Numbered from the stretch's first letter, positions 43,315-52,267 are shown. The stretch is 64,000 nt of DNA from Cyanobacteriota bacterium SRBZ.bins.94.201705 (GCA_030549855.1 JAUQQP010000039.1:40866-104865); one strand, 5' to 3'. Made by a program: numbers and translations. Notes: generated by a model from the sequence alone, not told the origin.

Positions 43315-44790
43315 ATGAGGTTGGGAGTAGACAAGAAGGAAGAAGAGTTTTACAGTATAGAAGACTGGAGAAGGGGATACCTGTCACAAACAAAAGAGGA
43401 AGACTATTGGGTGGAACAGGTGGAGGGAGAGATACCTAGGGACTTGTGTGGTACATTATATCGTAATGGGCCAGGGTTGTTAGAAATATTTGGTACCCCC
43501 CTAAAACACCCTTTTGACGGTGATGGCATGGTTTGTGCTTTCACTTTTAGGGAAGGGAGGTGTTTTTTCCGTAACAGATTTGTCAAAACCCAGGGCTTTT
43601 TAGAAGAACAGAAAGCCGGTAGAATGCTTTACCGTGGGGTATTTGGCAGTCAGAAACCAGGAGGGTGGCTAGCCAATATTTTTGACATCCGCCTTAAAAA
43701 CATTGCCAATACAAACGTAATTTACTGGGGTGATAAACTGTTAGCCTTATGGGAAGCAGACTATCCTTACTGTCTCAACCCAGACACTTTAGATACTATT
43801 GGCCGTACTGACCTAGATGGCATTTTAGCACCAGGGGAGGTATTTTCTGCACATCCCCGTATAGATTCCCATTCCCCTTTTAATGGGGGTAAGCCGTCAC
43901 TGATAAATTTTGGTGTTAAAACGGGACTATCTAGTACTATAACTGTTTACGAGTTAGATGAAAAAGGGGGGTTAATCCAAAAGTATAGTCATATTATCCC
44001 CGGTTTTTCCTTCATTCATGATTTTGTCATTACCCCCAACTATTGTATCTTCTTCCAAAATCCCACCAGTTACAATCCTCTCCCCTTCTTGTTGGGGTTG
44101 AGGGGTGCAGGAGAATGTGTTAAATTTCTCAAACACAAACCCACCAACATTATCCTCATTCCTCGACGCCCACCCCATAAGGATGTAATTACAATAGAAG
44201 CCGAGGCTGGGTTTATCTTCCATCATGCCAATGCCTTTGAGGTAAATGAGAGAGAGATTATAGTAGACTCTGTCTGTTATGAAGACTTAGCACAAATTGA
44301 CCCCAATAGTAGCTTTAGGGAGGTTGACTTTGATAAATTGGCACCGGGGCAGTTATGGCGGTTTAGACTAGACTTGGTAGCCAAAAAAGCCACCAGAGAG
44401 TTAATAGATGCCCGTTGTGTGGAATTTCCCTCCCTTCATCCAGACAGGGTTGGACATAAATACCGTTACCTGTTTGTCGGTGCTAGTCATCATCCTACCA
44501 GAAACGCACCCCTACAAGCCCTTTTAAAACTAGACTTAGAAACAGGCGCACAACAACTTTACTCTTTCGCCCCAAAAGGCTTTGCTGGTGAGCCTATTTT
44601 CGTACCTAGGACCCATTCTACCACCAACGGGGAGGATGACGGTTGGGTTTTACAGTTAGTTTACAATTCTTCACATCATCGCTCCCAGTTAGTAATTTTT
44701 GACGGCAAGGACATTTCTTCGCCAGTGGCCGTTTTACATTTAAAAAGACATATTCCTTATGGGCTTCATGGCCATTGGAAACAGGACTAG
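43315..44790 (+). CDS. Apocarotenoid 15,15'-oxygenase (carotenoid oxygenase family)
   Basis: A 491-aa seven-bladed beta-propeller Fe(II) dioxygenase. It aligns closely by eye with the Synechocystis enzyme Sll1541 (490 aa), which cleaves apocarotenals to retinal. The four iron-ligand histidines lie in SAHPRID, FIHDFVI, FHHANAF and the C-terminal GLHGHW. GTLYRNGPGLLEI near residue 50 and FDGDGMV are diagnostic. It may supply retinal for a rhodopsin, or turn over degraded carotenoids. The preceding STAS gene is about 130 bp upstream. Confidence 0.93.
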   Translation: MRLGVDKKEEEFYSIEDWRRGYLSQTKEEDYWVEQVEGEIPRDLCGTLYRNGPGLLEIFGTPLKHPFDGDGMVCAFTFREGRCFFRNRFVKTQGFLEEQKAGRMLYRGVFGSQKPGGWLANIFDIRLKNIANTNVIYWGDKLLALWEADYPYCLNPDTLDTIGRTDLDGILAPGEVFSAHPRIDSHSPFNGGKPSLINFGVKTGLSSTITVYELDEKGGLIQKYSHIIPGFSFIHDFVITPNYCIFFQNPTSYNPLPFLLGLRGAGECVKFLKHKPTNIILIPRRPPHKDVITIEAEAGFIFHHANAFEVNEREIIVDSVCYEDLAQIDPNSSFREVDFDKLAPGQLWRFRLDLVAKKATRELIDARCVEFPSLHPDRVGHKYRYLFVGASHHPTRNAPLQALLKLDLETGAQQLYSFAPKGFAGEPIFVPRTHSTTNGEDDGWVLQLVYNSSHHRSQLVIFDGKDISSPVAVLHLKRHIPYGLHGHWKQD

Positions 44791-45396
44791 GGAAGGGACT
44801 AAGGCTATTGTTTCTGGGTGGGCTTACCAACTTTTCCCTTGTCAGTTTTCATTTTGCCTTTTACAATAGGATATGTTGTACAATGTTCCCCTTTCCTTTC
44901 CCTAATGGCCTCCCGCCCAACACTTATCGCCTCAGCTTACTGTTGGAGGGATATTGACAACTATTTACAGATTCTAGTGGGGAGGAAAGAAAATGGTGGT
45001 GAGTCGAGACTCTGCCAAATACTGAGATATATTTAGGCTAAAATGCCCTTTTGACGGTTAATTATCAAATTTACTTCCCTCACAGTAGTGGCGTGACAAT
45101 TTCACAGACACCTTTTACACAGCCTGACAATTAATTCCCTGGCATTTTAATCCTCTTCCAGTCAGACAGGGCGTCAATCCCGTAACAACTGATAGGAAAA
45201 TTTTCTCGTTACATTTCTTAATTTTTCCTCCCGGGCCGTCGCGTCTGTGTTAGGATAGTAGTGTTGGACGGCAGGAGAGGTGACTGCCAGGGGCCCACCT
45301 GACCTTTTTTTAAATAGAACTAAATTTCATTTGCAATAGATTATAAAGGGTGGCATTAAGTGTTTTTTGTGGATTATAAAAGAGATAGAATTGCAA
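44791..45396. other. Intergenic region with an RNA-like hairpin pair
   Basis: 606 bp between the oxygenase and the convergent kinase gene. It is AT-rich with no credible gene. Two plus-strand structures are listed separately. The part 45200-45260 holds no clear promoter. The last 80 bp before 45396 lie in the minus-strand 3' region of the kinase gene. Confidence 0.6.
45270..45311 (+). terminator. Competing hairpins ending in a T-run
   Basis: GGCAG (45270-45274) pairs with CTGCC (45284-45288); alternatively AGGTG (45278-45282) pairs with CACCT (45296-45300), followed by GACC and seven T residues (45305-45311). The two stems overlap and exclude one another, as in an attenuator. No plus-strand gene follows for 1.6 kb, so it may end a small RNA rather than an mRNA. 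Confidence 0.45.
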
Positions 45397-46830
45397 TTAT
45401 TGGGGAAAGTAGTCTGGGTTTAAAGGGGACAACAAATCTACCAGCTGGGCAGCCATCCAACCAACCTTACCGGAGGCGGGATGGTAGATTTTATACCAGA
45501 GATAGCCGCCTATGTCGGTGTCACTGTCGATAACCCGAATAGCCTCGCCTGTGGCCGCTTTTCCTATAATAGGATAGTTGGTGCCTGGGCCAGAGCGGAT
45601 ATTCTTGATGCCGGGGATGCCACCCACTCTGGCATTGGTTTCTGGGGTTTCCCTCAAATTCTGTACCCAATGCCCCTGTTGCCCCCTAGCGGCAATTTCT
45701 GCTTGTTTTTGGCGCATGACGGCCTCTAATCTTGATTTTTCCGCTTCCAATCTCATTTTCTCAGCCAATTCTCGTTTTTTGGTCTCTTCCTCCCGTTTTT
45801 TCTGTTCTGCAGCCAGTTTGGTTTCCATTTCTGCCTTTTCCCTCTCTAGTTGTGCCAATTTGGCGTTGTTTTCCCTGATTTGCCGAAAGGCTACTAAGCC
45901 AATAGTGCCACCGGCAAAAATGGTGATAAGCGTCAAAACAAACCAGAGAAGGGGTGAAAAAGAATCCCCCTGTGTCGCCACGGTTGCCAGAGGGTGAGGG
46001 GGATAGGGGTTGTTTGTATACTGGGGAAAGGAAGACATTTCCAAATCCATTAACATTTCCCTGGCGGTGGCATAGCGTCTTCCCATCTCTGTCATGGAAG
46101 CCCTACTTAAAACCCTTTTGAGATTAACATCCGTATCAGGGGGGGCATATGGAGTCCACTCTAACTCTCCCGTGGAGGGGAGGGTGGATAGGAGACTGGG
46201 ATTTTTCCCTGTTAGGGCATAGATTATAGTCAAAGCCAGGGCGTAGAGGTCACTACTGTATGTAGGACGACCAGCTATTTGTTCAGGGGGCATGAATTCC
46301 ATTGTGCCTATCACCACTGTTGACACGCCTCCAGTCTTCCCACTTACCCCCATGGTTTCCTTTACTGCCCCAAAGTCTATCAATACTGGCTGGTTATCCC
46401 CCTTCCGTAGGATTATGTTTTCCGGTTTTATGTCTCTGTGGATTATCCCTTGACTATGGATGTAGTCCAAGGTTTTGAGAAGGGAGGAGAGAATCTGAAG
46501 ACACTGTAAAGGCGGCAGAGGACTAACTTGTGCTAGACTATAACCCTCGATATACTCGTATACCAGATAGTAACGTCCTTCCTGGGAAAAATAGGCATAA
46601 AGGGCTGGAATTCCGGAATATTTTCCACCTAACCTGGCCAAAGCCGCTGCTTCCTTTAAAAATAAGTCCCTGACGGCAGTTTCCTCTCCTTCTGCCAAAC
46701 ACTTCAATGCCTTAACTACTACCTTCTTCTGAGACTTGTCCAACAAATCCGTTGCCAAAAAAGTTTCGCCAAACCCCCCCTCTCCCAACTGTTGGACTAC
46801 TTGATACCTTCCACCTATTATCTCCGCCAT
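45397..46830 (-). CDS. Serine/threonine protein kinase with a C-terminal SH3-like domain
   Basis: A 477-aa membrane-anchored Hanks-type kinase. The glycine loop is LGEGGFGETFLA, the catalytic loop HRDIKPENII, and the DFG Asp in LIDFGAVKET. One transmembrane helix (about 293-316) separates the cytoplasmic kinase from a charged coiled coil (about 317-375, rich in Glu, Lys and Arg) and an extracytoplasmic SH3b-type domain (about 390-470, IRSGPGTNYPIIGKAATGE). The layout suggests a sensor for cell-wall or extracellular ligands. It is encoded alone. Confidence 0.88.
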   Translation of the reverse strand: MAEIIGGRYQVVQQLGEGGFGETFLATDLLDKSQKKVVVKALKCLAEGEETAVRDLFLKEAAALARLGGKYSGIPALYAYFSQEGRYYLVYEYIEGYSLAQVSPLPPLQCLQILSSLLKTLDYIHSQGIIHRDIKPENIILRKGDNQPVLIDFGAVKETMGVSGKTGGVSTVVIGTMEFMPPEQIAGRPTYSSDLYALALTIIYALTGKNPSLLSTLPSTGELEWTPYAPPDTDVNLKRVLSRASMTEMGRRYATAREMLMDLEMSSFPQYTNNPYPPHPLATVATQGDSFSPLLWFVLTLITIFAGGTIGLVAFRQIRENNAKLAQLEREKAEMETKLAAEQKKREEETKKRELAEKMRLEAEKSRLEAVMRQKQAEIAARGQQGHWVQNLRETPETNARVGGIPGIKNIRSGPGTNYPIIGKAATGEAIRVIDSDTDIGGYLWYKIYHPASGKVGWMAAQLVDLLSPLNPDYFPQ

Positions 46831-46932
46831 GACTTCTCCCTCCTTTGGCTTTTCTTACTACAATTATATGTTTCCTCTCCTTCCTGGGGTTAAATCAAAA
46901 AAATTATCGTTTTTGTTGAAATTTATTTTCAT

Positions 46933-46951
46933 CATAGCTATAATAATTATC
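46933..46951 (+). promoter_or_regulatory. Fur-box-like site before futA
   Basis: CATAGCTATAATAATTATC matches 14 of 19 positions of the classical Fur box. It lies 25-43 bp upstream of the futA start, a place where Fur would block transcription when iron is plentiful. I checked one alignment only. Confidence 0.5.
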
Positions 46952-46975
46952 GGTAAAAAAGATGAATAAGCGGCC

Positions 46976-48031
46976 ATGAGGAAAATAACCAGAAGAGTAT
47001 TTCTAGGGGCATCAGCGGCGGTAGGGGCAGTAGCCTTGGCAGAGTTGACGGGGGTTAAGGACAGTTTTGCCCAAAGGAGAGGGGCAGGGGTAGTAAATTT
47101 GTACTCCTCTCGTCACTACAACACAGACAAAAGACTCTACACAGATTTTGAAAGACAAACAGGCATCCGGGTAAATCTCATAGAAGGCAAGGGAGACGAG
47201 TTGCTGGAAAGAATCAAGAGTGAGGGGAAAAATAGCCCTGCCGACATCCTAATGACAGTAAATGCGGCAATTCTCTGGCAGGCACAACAGGATGGTCTGT
47301 TTATACCTGTTAACTCCAGAATCTTAAGAGAGAGAATACCACCTTATCTAAGAGATCCAGCTAACCACTGGTTTGGCTTTAGTAAAAGGGCAAGGGTAAT
47401 CATGTACAACAAGTCCAAAGTCTCCCCCAGTGAGTTGTCCACCTATGAAGACTTAGCCAGTCCCAAGTGGAAGGGCAGACTTGTAATGCGAAGTTCTACA
47501 AATATCTATAACCAATCTCTGGTGGCCAACATGATAGTCAGAATAGGGAAAGAAAGGACGGAAAGATGGGTAAGGGGATTGGTAGCCAACTTTGCTAGGC
47601 CTCCTGAAGGCAATGACAGTGCGCAAATAGAAGCAGTAGCCGCGGGAATTGCTGACCTGACTATTGCAAATACTTACTATCTAGTTCGTTATGCCAACGA
47701 CCCCAGGAAACGGGAAGTCTATGACAGGGTAGGAGTGTTTTTCCCAGATCAAAGGGGTGCGGGGGTACACATCAACATTAGCGGTGGCGGCGTCTTGCGG
47801 CATGCCCCCAACAAGGAGAATGCCATCAGATTCCTAGAATATCTGGTGTCTCCCTCCGCCCAAGACTATTTTGCCAGGGGAAACAACGAATACCCGGTGG
47901 TAAAGGGGGTAAAACTAGAGCCTGTCCTTGCCCAATGGGGTACATTTAAAGAAGATACCACCGGTGTAGCTAAACAGGGGCCCAATCTAGCTGAGGCTAT
48001 TAGAATTATGGACAGGGCAGGGTGGAAATAG
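46976..48031 (+). CDS. futA: Fe(III) ABC transporter substrate-binding protein FutA
   Basis: A 351-aa iron-binding protein. The Tat signal contains TRRVFLGASAAVGAVALAEL near the start. The mature part opens with VVNLYSSRHYNTDKRLY, the family hallmark that contains a tyrosine ligand, and continues with DILMTVNAAILW. The tyrosine pair in ANTYYLVRYANDP is the second iron site. FutA works with FutB/FutC, which are not adjacent here. A Fur-like site precedes it, and its downstream region carries a terminator for the opposing gene. Confidence 0.92.
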   Translation: MRKITRRVFLGASAAVGAVALAELTGVKDSFAQRRGAGVVNLYSSRHYNTDKRLYTDFERQTGIRVNLIEGKGDELLERIKSEGKNSPADILMTVNAAILWQAQQDGLFIPVNSRILRERIPPYLRDPANHWFGFSKRARVIMYNKSKVSPSELSTYEDLASPKWKGRLVMRSSTNIYNQSLVANMIVRIGKERTERWVRGLVANFARPPEGNDSAQIEAVAAGIADLTIANTYYLVRYANDPRKREVYDRVGVFFPDQRGAGVHINISGGGVLRHAPNKENAIRFLEYLVSPSAQDYFARGNNEYPVVKGVKLEPVLAQWGTFKEDTTGVAKQGPNLAEAIRIMDRAGWK

Positions 48032-48042
48032 TGACCCTTTAT

Positions 48043-48066
48043 AAAAAAACAAACCCCCCTAGGGGG
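48043..48066 (-). terminator. Intrinsic terminator for the minus-strand lipoprotein gene
   Basis: CCCCCTAGGGGG forms a tight stem followed on the minus strand by TTTGTTTTTTT. It lies 36 bp past the end of the lipoprotein gene, and just after futA on the other strand. Confidence 0.7.
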
Positions 48067-48101
48067 CATTCTCCTTAGTGGCTTTTGAGAGGCTTTAGCC
48101 G

Positions 48102-48983
48102 TTAACGGCGACGACTGCCAAAACCGCCACTTCTACGGGGAGTAACCCGGTAGGCGCCACTTCTACTGCTGCCGAAGCTACTGCTGCTGGGCTGTCTGAG
48201 GCGACTGGAACTTCCACTGGTTTTAAGGTTACTAGCCCCAAATCCCGAACCAGTAGCCTTAGTGCCATCAGGTCTTACGCGAGTAATACCACTGCCAGGA
48301 CTGTTTTTGATGGTGCCGGCGGTGCGGAATACCTGACGGTTTTTCTCCACTAGGGGGATGGAGTTGTACTGACTGCGGTATCTTTCCACAGCCATGTCAT
48401 AGGTGCTACCATAGCCTCCGAATCCCGTCAAAGGCACCCCTGGCGAATAGGCGGGAGGTATATAGTACTGAGGTGTGAATAGCAAGTTACCCAGCATTTG
48501 TCCAGCCAAAGCCCCGGCAAAAGGCGCCCAGAAGCCCGATTGTTGTCTGACTATGACAGTTTCCTGTTTGCCGGTTTCTGGGTTGGTGACGGTTTGAGTC
48601 TCGTTGTGAATGTATTCAATCTTGAAATCCGGGGTAAGATACATAGTAGCCTCATCCCCCCTGATTTCCACATAGGTTTTTTGCCCCTTTTGGATTTGCT
48701 CATCCGTCAGTCTAGCCATGCGCAGGTTGTTGGTGCGGTATACGGAATTGCTGCCAGGGGGGGTGTTTAACAACATTAGGGTGTATTGTCCATCCAAGTC
48801 ATCAAAGGAGGCTTGTAGGACTTCATATTGACCGTCAGGGATGTTATTTTTAGGGATGTTGGTATTATCCACGAAACTGGCGTTGGTTCCTCCCGTGGAG
48901 GTATTAGAGGTAGTACAAGCCGTGGTGGAAAAACAGAGGCACAGTGAGAGAAAAAGAGCTAAAATTTTCCTAGACATGGTCAT
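48102..48983 (-). CDS. Lipoprotein with basic Ser/Gly/Arg tail, unknown function
   Basis: A 293-aa secreted protein. The signal peptide ends in a lipobox (STTAC, lipidated Cys at about 23). The next 150 residues form a soluble domain with a repeated Thr/Glu-rich region (YIHNETQTVTNPETGKQETV). The last 100 residues are Ser/Gly/Arg-rich with Pro and Tyr, ending SGGFGSRRR, and are probably disordered. No known domain. It overlaps the upstream gene by one base (TAATG), so the two form an operon, and a strong terminator follows. Confidence 0.72.
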   Translation of the reverse strand: MTMSRKILALFLSLCLCFSTTACTTSNTSTGGTNASFVDNTNIPKNNIPDGQYEVLQASFDDLDGQYTLMLLNTPPGSNSVYRTNNLRMARLTDEQIQKGQKTYVEIRGDEATMYLTPDFKIEYIHNETQTVTNPETGKQETVIVRQQSGFWAPFAGALAGQMLGNLLFTPQYYIPPAYSPGVPLTGFGGYGSTYDMAVERYRSQYNSIPLVEKNRQVFRTAGTIKNSPGSGITRVRPDGTKATGSGFGASNLKTSGSSSRLRQPSSSSFGSSRSGAYRVTPRRSGGFGSRRR

Positions 48984-49582
48984 TACAAGGGTATCAGTTC
49001 AGGGAAATTGAGCAAAACCTGTTCAGAGGTAAGTACTTCTCCCAGTCTAGCAGGGGAATAGTGGATGGCGATAGCTCGGTATTGTTGTTTGTAGTGGAGG
49101 CTAATGAGGGCCTTAAGGCCATTGGCAAGGGCTGTCCTATCAGCCAAGTCCGTTTCAATTTCTGGCACCTCGCCCTCAAATCCTACTGTTATCATAACAA
49201 CGATATTGTCAGTCACGGGCAGGGACAGAGGTGTGTTTTCCCCTACCTCCTCTATCAACTCCGGATTAGCCAGATAGCGTTGGGCAGAATCGGTAAACAA
49301 TTCAGTAACGTAATCCCCGGCTTGACTTTCCTCCCAGAAGACATCTCCCTCATTGGCGGCACTATGCCAGTAGGGTTCATATTGTAACAAGGCCTCACAC
49401 ACATTTACCAGACACTCCCCCATTACGTCCATATCCCCCTCGGCTTCAATGGCGCGGAGGGCATTTTGGTTTAACACTCCCAACAGGGGGGCAGCCTCTT
49501 GGCCCTGTAAATGAATCATAATACGAGAAACTACATACCGAGTCTTACCCAGAAGTCTGTTAATACGTTCACCTAAACCCAT
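48983..49582 (-). CDS. Conserved cyanobacterial protein, possibly DUF1517-like
   Basis: A 199-aa soluble protein. It begins with a basic helix (MGLGERINRLLGKTRYV), has helical parts, then a strand-rich C-terminal half with PVTDNIVVMITVGFEG, similar to the DUF1517 family of cyanobacteria and chloroplasts. That link is by eye only. It is co-transcribed with the lipoprotein that follows, whose start codon shares one base with its stop, so the two may act in the same process at the envelope. Confidence 0.55.
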   Translation of the reverse strand: MGLGERINRLLGKTRYVVSRIMIHLQGQEAAPLLGVLNQNALRAIEAEGDMDVMGECLVNVCEALLQYEPYWHSAANEGDVFWEESQAGDYVTELFTDSAQRYLANPELIEEVGENTPLSLPVTDNIVVMITVGFEGEVPEIETDLADRTALANGLKALISLHYKQQYRAIAIHYSPARLGEVLTSEQVLLNFPELIPL

Positions 49583-49705
49583 ATAATCCCCATTTTTTGT
49601 AAGGTTATAGTTCCCAGTTTATAGACAGTAGGTTAACATCTACAAACTGGGTTGTGAAAAAGGCTAGCATTTCCTAGAAGGAGGCATAAGAATGTATGCC
49701 CCCCT

Positions 49706-50548
49706 TTATTTACGCACTAACATGACTGGACAGTTGGCATGGACACGGACATAATCGGAGAGAGAATTACCTAAAAGACGATCCAAGTCTACCAGGGATT
49801 TAGCAATAGAAGGACGACGGTCAGGGGAGCCCAAAATCAGCAGGTCTATGTTATAATCGTCTACCATCTGGCAGATTTGTTTAGCAGGTCTTCCGCCTCT
49901 GACAACACACTTAGTAGGTATACCCAGCCGTTTAGCCTGTTGCAATGCCGGTTGGAGGGTGGAATTCTGTTCCATTTCCCTTTCTGACAATTGTACATCA
50001 GGCTCCATATCTGGATTCACATGGGCCAGATATAAAGTGGCCTCCGGGTAGTCCTTCAACATGTATAATGTCACCTCCAGGGCCATCTGTGCCGCCGTCG
50101 ACTTGTCTAAGGCTACCATTACCCTTCTGATTCTTTTCACATATACATCGTCTTTCACTAGTAACATGGGGCGGTCGGTCAACTGGAAAACATACTGGCT
50201 GACGGAGTTTTCCAAAATAGCCTCAAGCCCCTGTAAACCCCGGGAACCCATTATAATCAAATCTGCGTTTATTTCTTTTGCAGTCTCACATACTACGTCC
50301 TTGGGGTCCCCCTGTTTTAAAATAGTTACTACCTTTGTCGGGTCTAAGCCTACATTTTTGATTACATTGGCAATGATTTTCCCCCCCTCCTCCCACTTCT
50401 CGGCAAAGGCTTCCGCTGAAACTACATTTGGGACAACGTGAAGAATATTAATCTGACTGTGCCGAAAGGCAGGCATTTCTAAAAGCATTTTTAACATTTC
50501 CTGGGTATGACCAGTGCCTGAATCGGCGTAAAGTATCTTGTCCAACAT
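49706..50548 (-). CDS. Tandem universal stress protein (two UspA domains)
   Basis: A 280-aa protein made of two UspA domains. The first half ends with IIMGSRGLQGLEAILENSVS, the G-x2-G-x9-G-S nucleotide-binding loop in modified form. The second half has LLILGSPDRRPSI and ends CPVMLVRK, so the second loop is degenerate. One domain may bind ATP and the other not. It is a stress protein of unknown target. A 400-bp region with the ncRNA follows on the other strand. Confidence 0.88.
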   Translation of the reverse strand: MLDKILYADSGTGHTQEMLKMLLEMPAFRHSQINILHVVPNVVSAEAFAEKWEEGGKIIANVIKNVGLDPTKVVTILKQGDPKDVVCETAKEINADLIIMGSRGLQGLEAILENSVSQYVFQLTDRPMLLVKDDVYVKRIRRVMVALDKSTAAQMALEVTLYMLKDYPEATLYLAHVNPDMEPDVQLSEREMEQNSTLQPALQQAKRLGIPTKCVVRGGRPAKQICQMVDDYNIDLLILGSPDRRPSIAKSLVDLDRLLGNSLSDYVRVHANCPVMLVRK

Positions 50549-50651
50549 GGGCTAAAGTGTTTTCTAAATTACTTTCCCTATTCTTAAAATACAGTTTCCT
50601 AGAGCCCTCGTGTTTAACGTTTTGTAAAGTCCCATTAATTAACTGCACCCC

Positions 50652-50681
50652 TTGCACAAACCCCCGGAAAGCTGTTAATAT
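50652..50681 (+). promoter_or_regulatory. Promoter of the ncRNA candidate
   Basis: TTGCAC (50652-50657) and TAATAT (50676-50681) are separated by 18 bp. A start near 50688 would begin the RNA exactly at the long-range closing stem. Confidence 0.6.
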
Positions 50682-50686
50682 ATACT

Positions 50687-50896
50687 CAGGACTGCCACGT
50701 TGGTGACTGCCAAATATGTTTGTTGATCTATAGTCGATGTATTAGGGAGCTGACGGGAGTCTTGTGGCAGTAGGCCGGGCTTAGTTACCCGGAAACGAAA
50801 GCAGGACAGTTGGCGCCCACCTGGTGTTTTGAGGTCAAAAACTGAGGCAAAACGGCGTGGCGGTTCAAAACCGGGCCTTTTGGCCCATCTCTTTTT
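50687..50896 (+). ncRNA. Structured small RNA candidate with long-range closing stem
   Basis: About 210 nt on the plus strand with no protein frame that explains it. Its 5' end (GGACTGCCACG, 50689-50699) pairs with its 3' part (CGTGGCGGTTC, 50856-50866) as an 11-bp stem with a G-U pair, 168 nt apart end to end. Inside are further hairpins such as CCGGG/CCCGG around CTTAGTTA. It is bounded by a promoter and an intrinsic terminator. Length, long-range stem and location fit a 6S-like RNA, but I could not confirm a family, and 6S is usually next to purK. It is not an SRP RNA, tmRNA or RNase P RNA. Confidence 0.6.
50873..50896 (+). terminator. Intrinsic terminator of the ncRNA
   Basis: GGGCC (50873-50877) and GGCCC (50882-50886) form a stem around TTTT, followed by ATCTC and five T residues (50892-50896). 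Confidence 0.75.
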
Positions 50897-50956
50897 CTCC
50901 TCGAAGCTACTGAGCTTAATTATCATCTATTACCCCAAACAAGTTGGCATTTATTG

Positions 50957-51148
50957 TCAAACTTTCTGAAGACGACTGCCATTGGCTTGGGCTATCAGTC
51001 TTTCCGCATATTCCGCACAACAGCCACAACATCTGCCTACGGACATCTTCTCCGCCAATTGCGCCAAGGAGGTAATCCCTTCTTCCTCCACTGCCCTATA
51101 AATGTCCCTATCGGTGACTTGGTAGCAAAGGCAAACGTACATATACAC
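50957..51148 (-). CDS. bfd: Bacterioferritin-associated ferredoxin
   Basis: A 63-aa [2Fe-2S] protein. Cys ligands are C6 and C8 (VCLC) and the pair in GRCCGCC (residues 40-44); the spacing fits Bfd. A second Met at residue 3 (MYVCLC) is the more typical start. Bfd binds bacterioferritin and donates electrons to release iron. It is divergent from the two bacterioferritin genes that begin 112 bp away, so it probably shares their regulatory region. Confidence 0.88.
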   Translation of the reverse strand: MYMYVCLCYQVTDRDIYRAVEEEGITSLAQLAEKMSVGRCCGCCAEYAERLIAQANGSRLQKV

Positions 51149-51259
51149 CCCCTTTTACACTCCAAGAATGATTTTACCACATAGGTGCTAAAAATTATCA
51201 TTTAAATGGAAGGAACCAGGGAAGGCTATAATAGTCTGTAAAGAAAAGAAACTTGGGCT

Positions 51260-51724
51260 ATGGAAGGCAATCAAGAGGTAAAACAGCAGTTAAACAACGT
51301 TTTAAAGTTAATATTGACGGCAATCAACCAGTTTTTCCTCCATGCCAGAATGTGTAAAAATTGGGGGTTGCATAAACTAAATGAGTATGAATACCGCTAC
51401 TCTATCAAGTTGATGAAACAGGCAGATAAACTCATTGAGAGAATCCTCTTCCTCCAGGGATTGCCTAATTTACAAAACCTGGGAAAATTGTTAATTGGGG
51501 AAAATGTGCCAGAAATTATTGCCAATGACTTAACCCAGACAACAGAAATAGCTAACACTCTCCGCGGTGTTATCAACCTGTGTGAATCCCAACAAGACTA
51601 TGTAAGTCGGGATTTGCTGGCAGAATTGTTAGAGGAAACCGAAGGGGAAATAGACTGGTTAGAATCCCAACAGTGGTTGATTGCTAATTCCGGTTTAGAA
51701 AACTATCTACAGTCTATGATGTAA
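51260..51724 (+). CDS. bfr: Bacterioferritin subunit with heme ligand, no ferroxidase site
   Basis: A 154-aa bacterioferritin chain. Against the E. coli numbering its ferroxidase residues are changed: E18 is I18, E51 is L51, H54 is Q54 and E94 is T94; the E127/H130 pair is also altered. The heme-binding Met52 is kept (LMKQADKL). So it can bind heme but not oxidise iron alone. With the next gene it forms a complementary pair, as known in Synechocystis, where one chain has heme and the other the ferroxidase centre. Start follows an AAAGAAA stretch. 11 bp separate the two genes. Confidence 0.92.
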   Translation: MEGNQEVKQQLNNVLKLILTAINQFFLHARMCKNWGLHKLNEYEYRYSIKLMKQADKLIERILFLQGLPNLQNLGKLLIGENVPEIIANDLTQTTEIANTLRGVINLCESQQDYVSRDLLAELLEETEGEIDWLESQQWLIANSGLENYLQSMM

Positions 51725-51735
51725 GGAGATGCACT

Positions 51736-52203
51736 ATGAAGGGAAAAGACATAGTTATCCAACAACTGCAGATAATCCTACGCAGTGAATTGGCTTCTAG
51801 GGATCAATATTTTATCCACTCCCGCATGTATCAGGATTGGGGATTACAAAAACTATATGAAAGAACACATCATGAAATGGAAGAGGAAACCCAACATGCT
51901 GCTTGGCTTATAGAAAGGATGTTGTTTTTGGAAGCTACCCCAGACTTGTCTCAACCAGATGCCATAAAGGTAGGCAAAAACGTCCCAGAAATGTTGCGCA
52001 ATGACCTAGAATTAGAATACAAGGTATTGGCAGAATTAAAAGAAGCTATCAAAGTCTGTGAAAGGGAACAAGATTATCAGACTAGAGAAGTCCTATTGAA
52101 GATTTTAGCAGACACTGAAGAGGATCACATCTACTGGTTAGAACAACAGTTGGGTTTGATTGAGAAAATCGGCTTGGCTAATTATCTTCAGTCACAAATG
52201 TAA
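51736..52203 (+). CDS. bfr: Bacterioferritin subunit with ferroxidase site, no heme ligand
   Basis: A 155-aa bacterioferritin chain. It keeps E18 ([11 protein letters not shown]), E51 and H54 (EETQHAAWL), E94 and the C-terminal Glu/His pair ([10 protein letters not shown]), so the dinuclear iron site is intact. Position 52 is Thr instead of the heme Met. It is the partner of the preceding chain and is preceded by the Shine-Dalgarno AAGGAG. The mixed 24-mer would store iron in the cytosol, with Bfd (opposite strand) releasing it. Confidence 0.93.
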   Translation: MKGKDIVIQQLQIILRSELASRDQYFIHSRMYQDWGLQKLYERTHHEMEEETQHAAWLIERMLFLEATPDLSQPDAIKVGKNVPEMLRNDLELEYKVLAELKEAIKVCEREQDYQTREVLLKILADTEEDHIYWLEQQLGLIEKIGLANYLQSQM

Positions 52204-52267
52204 TTTTCCTGGGGATAGGCTGTTATCATTACTTATGCTATCCCCCATTGCCAGACGTCTGTGACTT

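Noticed and set aside
45397..46830. Defence-type kinase system
   Set aside because: The kinase has a signalling architecture with SH3-like end, and no defence partner genes are adjacent.
50687..50896. Signal recognition particle RNA, tmRNA or RNase P RNA
   Set aside because: The conserved cores of these RNAs (for example the GGAAGGAAGC SRP loop or the tmRNA tRNA-like ends) are absent.
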